Both the position numbers and the translations under genes were made by a program. DNA of 64,000 nt from Paenibacillus tuaregi (GTDB lineage Bacteria > Bacillota > Bacilli > Paenibacillales > Paenibacillaceae): assembly GCF_900086655.1 (NCBI RefSeq), contig NZ_LT575476.1, positions 3,858,543 to 3,922,542 on the forward strand. The letters are read 5' to 3'. Shown here one piece after another: positions 58,497 through 64,000 of this stretch; position 1 is the stretch's first letter, and the number at the start of each line of letters is the position of its first letter. The notes beneath the pieces were generated by a model that worked only from the letters and a program-made list of their open reading frames with translations, made no database searches and had not been told where the DNA came from.

Positions 58497-59537
58497 ATGA
58501 GAAACGCCGTAAAAGTACTTCAGATCGGCTTCACTTATATCGGCACCATCGTGGGCGCCGGTTTCGCCACCGGGCAGGAAATCATCAAATTTTTCACCCA
58601 ATACGGAAGGTGGGGGGCTTTTACCATCCTGCTGGCCACCCTGCTGTTCATTTGGCTTGGCACGAAGATGATGCTCTTAGCTCATGATATCGGAGCTTCC
58701 TCCTACGAGGACCTGAACCGCCGTTTGTTTGGCAGCCGGGCGGGAGGCTGGATCAGCTTGTTCACTCTAGTTGTCCTGATGGGAGTTAACAGTGTCATGC
58801 TGGCCGGTGCAGGCTCTGTATTCATGGAACACCTTGGACTGCATTTCCAGACAGGCCTGTGGATTACTCTCATAGGCACCTACCTGCTGCTCCACCGGGG
58901 AATTCAGGCTATTCTCCAGCTGAATTCCATCGTTGTTCCGCTAATGCTGATCCTCTCGCTAATTATTATCGGCAACACGGCTGGAATGCCTGAGGCTGCA
59001 AGATTCCTAACGTACACAACGGACAGCAGCGTCGGTGCCGCCTGGATGTCCCCCCTGATGTATACAGCCTTCAACCTCGGCATGGCTCAAGCGGTGCTTG
59101 TCCCTATCGGAAGCCACACCCAGAACAGAAAAGTGCTGGTCTGGGGAGGCATTACAGGGGGGATTGGGGTCGGCTTCCTGCTGCTCGCAGGCCACTTTGC
59201 CCTCTCCGCCCACATGCCCGGCATCGTGCAGTTCGAGATTCCAATGGGGCATATCGCCAACCATCTAGGCCCAATTGTACGGCTTATCTATGTCGCGCTC
59301 ATCTTTATGGAAATTTTCAGCACTTTTGTTGCGGATGTATATGGGGTTGCTCTCCAGATTCGGCAGCGTATTAAGATCGGTCCTAAGCTGTTGTCTGTAA
59401 TTTTGCTTCTAATATGTTACCTTACGAGCCAATTCGGATTCAGTTCCCTGCTGTCCGTATTGTATCCCCTGTTCGGCCTGTTCAGCCTGGTATGGGTAGC
59501 TAACCTGGTGCTGTACCGAAAAGAGAAACCAAACTAA
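58497..59537 (+). CDS. ykvI: YkvI family membrane protein
   Basis: A 346-residue integral membrane protein with about ten helices and the APC/LeuT-like N-terminus IGFTYIGTIVGAGFATGQEI typical of YkvI. It is probably an amino-acid-type transporter; the substrate is unknown. AAGGAGG precedes ATG 58497. It is convergent with the glycosyltransferase gene, their stop codons overlapping by 4 bases. Confidence 0.88.
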   Translation: MRNAVKVLQIGFTYIGTIVGAGFATGQEIIKFFTQYGRWGAFTILLATLLFIWLGTKMMLLAHDIGASSYEDLNRRLFGSRAGGWISLFTLVVLMGVNSVMLAGAGSVFMEHLGLHFQTGLWITLIGTYLLLHRGIQAILQLNSIVVPLMLILSLIIIGNTAGMPEAARFLTYTTDSSVGAAWMSPLMYTAFNLGMAQAVLVPIGSHTQNRKVLVWGGITGGIGVGFLLLAGHFALSAHMPGIVQFEIPMGHIANHLGPIVRLIYVALIFMEIFSTFVADVYGVALQIRQRIKIGPKLLSVILLLICYLTSQFGFSSLLSVLYPLFGLFSLVWVANLVLYRKEKPN

Positions 59538-60658
59538 GGATAATACTTCAGATAGGTCTTCTTCAGTTCATGTACAGCCCGGTTTATGGAATACTCCCGT
59601 TTCGCCTTCTCCCAACCGGCGCGGGCAAGCGCATAACGGTAGGATGGATCGAGAATCACGGATTCCAAAGCCGCTGCCAGCGCAGCCGGGTCTTCCGGTG
59701 GAACCAGCAGTCCTCCTGCCCCATGCTCAATTTGCTCAGCAATCCCTCCTACTTCTGTTCCAACAAGTGTCAGACAGCATAAAGCCGCTTCCGCAAAGAC
59801 GGAACCGAAAGCCTCCGCCCGGGAGGGCAGCACAAAAATATCGAAGAATGGCATGAATTCCTCCGGGTGAAGGGTATACCCGTAAAAAATGGTCTCTTCA
59901 TAAATCCCAAGCTCCTGGGCCATCTTCTCCAAATCAGGACGGATCGGCCCATCCCCGATAATATGAAGCACATAAGAATGGCCTTTGCGCTTAAGCTCCG
60001 CACAGGCTTTAAGCAGAATGTCCAGCCCCTTGGCCGGGACAAGTCTGCAGACGGTCACAAGCTGGGCAACCTCATTGTCATGAGGAACAGGCTTAAATCT
60101 TTTTTCATCATAACCGTTGGGAATTACCTGGATCTCGCCGGGACGATCCACATAAGGTGACAAATACTCAAGAAACGAACGGGACACCGTCAGCATCTCG
60201 TCCGTCTGATGCTCCAATTCTCTATAGATCGAAGTCAGAAACCGCTGCTCCGGTCCCCCCTCCTGAATGGCGCCATTGAGCAGCAGCTCACGCTCATAAC
60301 TGGAGTGAATCGTCTGAATCACCGGGGTCTCTGGGAAAGTCTGTTTCATGGCAAGCCCTGCAATGGGATGATGGGCATGAATAAGGTCATAAGGCCGCTG
60401 TATGCGCAGCTTGGTCCACCACAAATAATCACGGTAGGTCTGGATATATTTTTGCACTACGGGACTATCCCCGAATTCGGTCCAGTCAAAGGTATGGAAC
60501 TTTATCTCTTCCGTGCCTTTGCTGCGGATGCGTTTGGGTATCGAGAACAGATCCATCTCCCAATGGGGCGGGTTAAATCTCTCCTGCAGATAAGGAATCA
60601 TGGAAGATACGCCGCCTGGCTGCTCCGGAGGGAAGAAAAGCGCCTGTAGTAATTTCAT
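59534..60658 (-). CDS. Glycosyltransferase family 4
   Basis: A 374-residue GT-B-fold glycosyltransferase. The N-terminal half has FFPPEQPGGVSSMIPYL and YDLIHAHHPIAG. The C-terminal half has VTVCRLVPAKGLDILLKA, HIIGDGPIRPDLEK and the donor-binding FVLPSRAEAFGSVFAEAAL (E-x7-E). It probably transfers a nucleotide-sugar unit to lipid or glycan; donor and acceptor unknown. Confidence 0.9.
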   Translation of the reverse strand: MKLLQALFFPPEQPGGVSSMIPYLQERFNPPHWEMDLFSIPKRIRSKGTEEIKFHTFDWTEFGDSPVVQKYIQTYRDYLWWTKLRIQRPYDLIHAHHPIAGLAMKQTFPETPVIQTIHSSYERELLLNGAIQEGGPEQRFLTSIYRELEHQTDEMLTVSRSFLEYLSPYVDRPGEIQVIPNGYDEKRFKPVPHDNEVAQLVTVCRLVPAKGLDILLKACAELKRKGHSYVLHIIGDGPIRPDLEKMAQELGIYEETIFYGYTLHPEEFMPFFDIFVLPSRAEAFGSVFAEAALCCLTLVGTEVGGIAEQIEHGAGGLLVPPEDPAALAAALESVILDPSYRYALARAGWEKAKREYSINRAVHELKKTYLKYYP

Positions 60659-60830
60659 AGGGTTGCCCCTTTCTCTATTTCTGTGTCACAAGAATCGTAG
60701 TCTGTGTTTCCATTATGCCATAGCTCTGAACGAACATCCATTTCCCTTTTGAGAATCCAATTCCTTTATGATAAACTGCTAATACTTTGAATTTTTCATG
60801 AGGGAAACGGACCCGGAAGGAGATTTAGCA

Positions 60831-62243
60831 ATGATGGACAACCTTGATCTGCCCGCAGCCTACCTAGCAGCTTCCTCCTCTCTGCTCGGAGACGAGGAAG
60901 CCGCTAGGTTCCTGGAGAGCTACCATAACCCAAGAACGTACGGGCTGCGGCTCAATACGTTGAAAGTGGGTCTTGCTTCACCTGTATCAGAGGAAATGCG
61001 GCGGCTATTTCACCTGAGGCCTGTGCCGTGGGCTGAACAGGGGTTCTACTACGAAGAGAGCACAAGGCCAGGGAAGCATCCGTACCATGCTGCCGGGCTT
61101 TATTATATTCAGGAGCCCTCCGCCATGTCCGCGGTGGAACTGCTCTCCCCACTCCCGGGAGAGACCGTGCTCGATCTGGCCGCTGCTCCCGGTGGCAAGA
61201 CTACACAAATTGCCGCGAAGATGAAAGGCCAGGGCCTGCTGATTGCCAACGAAATCCATCCGCAGCGGGCGAAGATTCTGGCTGAGAATGTTGAGCGCTT
61301 TGGAATTCCGAATGCGGTGGTGACCCAATCCACTCCCGGAGACCTATCCTCGAGATTTCCGCTTGCGTTCGATCGGATTATGCTGGATGCCCCTTGTTCT
61401 GGGGAGGGCATGTTCCGCAAGGACCCGGATGCGGTGAGCGAATGGTCAGAGGCTTCCGTGGATGCCTGTGCGGCTAGACAGTGGGATATCATTCAGGACG
61501 CAGTTAAGATGCTTAAGCCTGAAGGAAGGCTGGCCTACTCAACTTGTACGTTCAATAGGAACGAGAACGAGGAGACGATAGCCCGCCTGATCGAGGCCTA
61601 CCCGTTCATGGAACTGATCGCGGAGAAACGCATATGGCCCCATATACACGAAGGGGAAGGACACTATGTTGCTCTGTTGGAACGGCGCAAAGATGCAGCT
61701 ACTTCTGAAGTGATAGAGGCCTCTACGAGCACCTCAGGCAGGAAGGGGAAAGACTCCAAACGCGGGAAAACCGGCCGTGATGCTATGTCCCGCAAGGAGA
61801 TCAATGCCGCTTGGGAGGCATACCTGGCATGGAAGAGCGAGGATCTCCCAGGGTTCGGAGAGCCAACGGGCACGCCCGAGCTCTTCGGGGAAGCACTCTA
61901 CCTGATTCCACGCAGCAGCCAGCTTGAGCTCAGCTTGGGAGCGCTAAATGGTCTTAAGCTGCCCAGAGCGGGCCTGCATCTTGGCGAGTTCAAGAAAGGA
62001 CGCTTCCAGCCAGGTCACGCCCTGGCTATGGCCTCCACTGCGGAACAAGCTGCAAGGACCCTGAATCTGGAGCCAGATTCTGCCGAGGCGGCAGCTTATC
62101 TGCGGGGAGAGACTCTGCCGGTGCCGGGTACCCTGCGGGGCTGGGTCCTTGTGACGGTCTCCGGATATCCGCTCGGATTCGGCAAGGCCAGTAACGGGCA
62201 GCTGAAGAATCATCTGCCCAAAGGTCTCCGGCTTAACCGTTAG
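60831..62243 (+). CDS. rsmF: RsmF-type rRNA m5C methyltransferase (RsmB/NOP family)
   Basis: A 470-residue cytosine-5 RNA methyltransferase. The N-terminal RNA-binding part is followed by the SAM site VLDLAAAPGGKTTQIAAKM and two catalytic Cys in LDAPCSGEGMFRKDP and YSTCTFNRNENEE. A C-terminal PUA-like domain of the RsmF (YebU) type ends in SNGQLKNHLPKGLR. ATG 60831 follows AAGGAG 8 bases upstream. Expected target: a cytosine in 16S rRNA. Confidence 0.92.
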   Translation: MMDNLDLPAAYLAASSSLLGDEEAARFLESYHNPRTYGLRLNTLKVGLASPVSEEMRRLFHLRPVPWAEQGFYYEESTRPGKHPYHAAGLYYIQEPSAMSAVELLSPLPGETVLDLAAAPGGKTTQIAAKMKGQGLLIANEIHPQRAKILAENVERFGIPNAVVTQSTPGDLSSRFPLAFDRIMLDAPCSGEGMFRKDPDAVSEWSEASVDACAARQWDIIQDAVKMLKPEGRLAYSTCTFNRNENEETIARLIEAYPFMELIAEKRIWPHIHEGEGHYVALLERRKDAATSEVIEASTSTSGRKGKDSKRGKTGRDAMSRKEINAAWEAYLAWKSEDLPGFGEPTGTPELFGEALYLIPRSSQLELSLGALNGLKLPRAGLHLGEFKKGRFQPGHALAMASTAEQAARTLNLEPDSAEAAAYLRGETLPVPGTLRGWVLVTVSGYPLGFGKASNGQLKNHLPKGLRLNR

Positions 62244-62408
62244 GACCCCAGCGGCTCGCGATGGCATCTACAGGCATCCGCTGAGAACCGGGAGCGATGG
62301 GCACGAACCAATTCAGCGGCCTAAAACCAAACCCCAACCCAACCGCCATGGGAGCGGGCGTTTGCCTAGGAGCCTTTCGAACACAAATCTAACCCCTAAA
62401 CAAAATCA

Positions 62409-62438
62409 GGGGGCCGTCTTTCTGAGACGGCCCCCTTT
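62409..62438. terminator. Strong terminator between convergent genes
   Basis: GGGGGCCGTCT-TTCTG-AGACGGCCCCC, a perfect 11-bp stem, is followed by TTTCG. Confidence 0.8.
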
Positions 62439-62448
62439 CGCGCATTAG

Positions 62449-63246
62449 CTACAAGCAGTATTTTTCCAGAGCAAGGCGCACGCCTTCCTCATTATTGGAT
62501 GCTGTCACATCCTGCGCTGCCGCCTTAACCTCCAGCGGCGAGTTATCCATGGCAATACCTAATCCGGCAAAGGTCAGCATCGTGATATCGTTATAGAAAT
62601 TGCCTATCGCCATCACCTGCTCCGCCGGAATTCCACGCTGAAGCGCCAGCTCCCTAAGAGCATTCCCCTTAGAGGACTCAGGATGCATCAAATCGATGAA
62701 GTAGTCGCCGCTGCGCAGCATATTCAGCTCGTGTGTCCACAAATTCCAATCCGCTTCAACCTTATTCATCGCTTCCGTAAAGCCCGATGCGGTCATCTTC
62801 ACGATCGGCTCGGTGAAGTCTACCCAAGCGGGCAGATTTAAAGGTTCAATCAAGAACTTATGATACATGTCCAGCACATCCGGGCCGACTTCATCCAGCT
62901 TCTCGACATAAATACCATAGGTCGTATTGATATCAAAGTGTATGCCATTCTTGCGGCAGTACTCGATATACGGCTCCAGTGCGGCTGGATTAACCGCATA
63001 TTCATGTATAATTTTACGGGTCGCCACATCTACCGTAGCTGCCCCGTTATGAGTAATGACATATCCCTCAAGGCCCATGGATTCCATAAATGGAATGCAG
63101 CTCAGTGGAGCCCTTCCCGTACACAGCACAATTTCTGTTCCCTGAGCCGCAACCTTCTTAATCGTCTCTGCAGTTGCCGGGGTTAAAACATGATTATCGT
63201 CAAGCAGCGTGCCGTCCACATCCAAAGCAATCAGTTTGTATTTCAT
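62449..63246 (-). CDS. Cof-type HAD-IIB phosphatase
   Basis: A 265-residue HAD phosphatase. Motif I is LIALDVDGTLLDD, motif II is VLCTGR, the Lys of motif III is in SSKGNALREL, and motif IV is VMAIGNFYNDITML (usual GDxxND with Asn in place of Asp). The C2B cap is typical for Cof proteins, which dephosphorylate sugar phosphates and flavin or pyridoxal cofactors. The G-N-F-Y-N-D variant is notable but seen in the family. Confidence 0.9.
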   Translation of the reverse strand: MKYKLIALDVDGTLLDDNHVLTPATAETIKKVAAQGTEIVLCTGRAPLSCIPFMESMGLEGYVITHNGAATVDVATRKIIHEYAVNPAALEPYIEYCRKNGIHFDINTTYGIYVEKLDEVGPDVLDMYHKFLIEPLNLPAWVDFTEPIVKMTASGFTEAMNKVEADWNLWTHELNMLRSGDYFIDLMHPESSKGNALRELALQRGIPAEQVMAIGNFYNDITMLTFAGLGIAMDNSPLEVKAAAQDVTASNNEEGVRLALEKYCL

Positions 63247-63334
63247 AACTCCACCCTCTCTATGTATAAATAATTATATAAGATAAGCTGTCTCTTGAAA
63301 ATGAGCCCTTGTTCCTGCGGTTTTCTCTTTCTGT

Positions 63335-64000
63335 CTATCGCAGGGAAGCCAGTTCCTCCTCAGTCAGTTCCCGGAACGCCCCTTTGGGCAGGAACTCGTC
63401 CAGCTTCAGCGCCCCCATAGAGACCCGTTTCAGGTACAGTACTTTAGAGCCAACAGCCTCAAACATCCGCTTGACTTGGTGAAACTTACCTTCGGAGATA
63501 GTCAGGAGAATTCTGCTGACCGTCGCCTCTTCCGTCCCGACCCGTTCAAGCACCTCAAGCTTGGCTGGTAGGGTGATATATCCTTCTCCGATATCCACCC
63601 CCTGCTCAAACCGAACTGCCTCCGCATCACCAACTGCTCCCTGGACCTCGGCGTAATAGGTTTTGGGAACGTGCTTGCGTGGTGACAACAGATCATGAGC
63701 CAGCTGTCCGTCATTCGTAAGCAGCAGCAGACCCTCCGTATCCTTGTCGAGCCTCCCTACCGGGAAAGGGGAGAACACCCGGAACTGTGGCGGGAGTAGA
63801 TCAATAACTGTACGGTCCCGGTTATCTTCAGTGGCCGAGACGACCCCAGCAGGCTTATGAAGCATAATGTAAACAAACTCCCTGTAGAGCACCGGCTCGC
63901 CGTCCAGCTCAATCTTGTCATGATAGGGGTCGACCTGCAGCCCACTGTCTTTAATGACAAGGCCATTCACCAGGATTCTTCCCTGTTTAACCAGCTTCTT
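63335..64000 (-). CDS. Pseudouridine synthase, RsuA/RluB family (5' end outside window)
   Basis: The frame is open to the window edge, so the N-terminal part of the S4 domain is missing; VKQGRILVNGLV is its visible end. The catalytic domain contains FPVGRLDKDTEGLLLLTNDG with the nucleophile Asp, then HVPKTYYAEVQG and EGKFHQVKRMFEAVG. This is the RsuA/RluB/RluE group that makes pseudouridine in 16S or 23S rRNA; the exact site cannot be assigned. Confidence 0.92.
   Translation of the reverse strand, partial: KKLVKQGRILVNGLVIKDSGLQVDPYHDKIELDGEPVLYREFVYIMLHKPAGVVSATEDNRDRTVIDLLPPQFRVFSPFPVGRLDKDTEGLLLLTNDGQLAHDLLSPRKHVPKTYYAEVQGAVGDAEAVRFEQGVDIGEGYITLPAKLEVLERVGTEEATVSRILLTISEGKFHQVKRMFEAVGSKVLYLKRVSMGALKLDEFLPKGAFRELTEEELASLR

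Overview
The window looks like the chromosome of a Paenibacillus-type endospore former (Bacillales). Bacillus-like housekeeping genes (yqhH/yqhG, yqzE, a CwlD-like amidase, xpt, DedA, ykvI, RsmF) sit beside gene families expanded in Paenibacillus: SLH-bearing polysaccharide lyases, Lpl-type sugar importers with a membrane AraC regulator, and peptide natural-product genes. All assignments come from reading motifs and protein sequences by eye; no database search was run.

Layout. 1-5.7 kb: core genes. 5.8-11.7 kb: a P450 with a TetR regulator, and a UvrB-independent UvrA paralogue divergent from a WYL regulator. 11.8-18.3 kb: a patchwork region with a duplicated and partly deleted DUF6530 gene, a GIY-YIG protein, an MFS pump, a Cfr-type 23S rRNA methyltransferase behind an elaborate RNA leader, and a second ribosomal protein L4 gene. 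18.9-29.9 kb: a polysaccharide-use operon (two permeases, binding lipoprotein, GH130, PL8 lyase with decayed SLH anchor) opposite an AraC sensor-regulator. 30.1-35.9 kb: a five-gene Nik/Opp-type importer divergent from a methyltransferase across a Zur-like operator. 36-55 kb: a stretch bounded by two identical tRNA-Leu(CAG) genes. It carries a MarR-flavin monooxygenase-nitroreductase operon, a PadR-esterase operon, an exported DJ-1 protein, a strongly AT-rich peptide natural-product locus and an aminoglycoside nucleotidyltransferase-like gene. 55.3-64 kb: core genes again.

Functional themes. (1) Ribosome-targeting antibiotics: a Cfr methylase whose leader shows a complete attenuator logic (short leader peptide, anti-antiterminator, antiterminator, terminator) lies 1.3 kb from an L4 paralogue altered exactly at the loop tip where macrolide-resistance mutations occur. 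(2) A probable new-type ribosomally made peptide pathway at 42.9-53.5 kb. Its parts are a 30-residue Lys-rich precursor with two Cys, a PqqD-like recognition protein, a SPASM radical SAM enzyme, a radical SAM enzyme with a B12-binding-type N-terminus, an acyl carrier protein, an intracellular subtilase fused to a P-loop domain, a divergent BtrH-like protein and two ABC exporters. (3) Metal supply: the Nik-type importer is probably under zinc (Zur) control.

No integrase, CRISPR array, intact insertion sequence or replication origin was seen.
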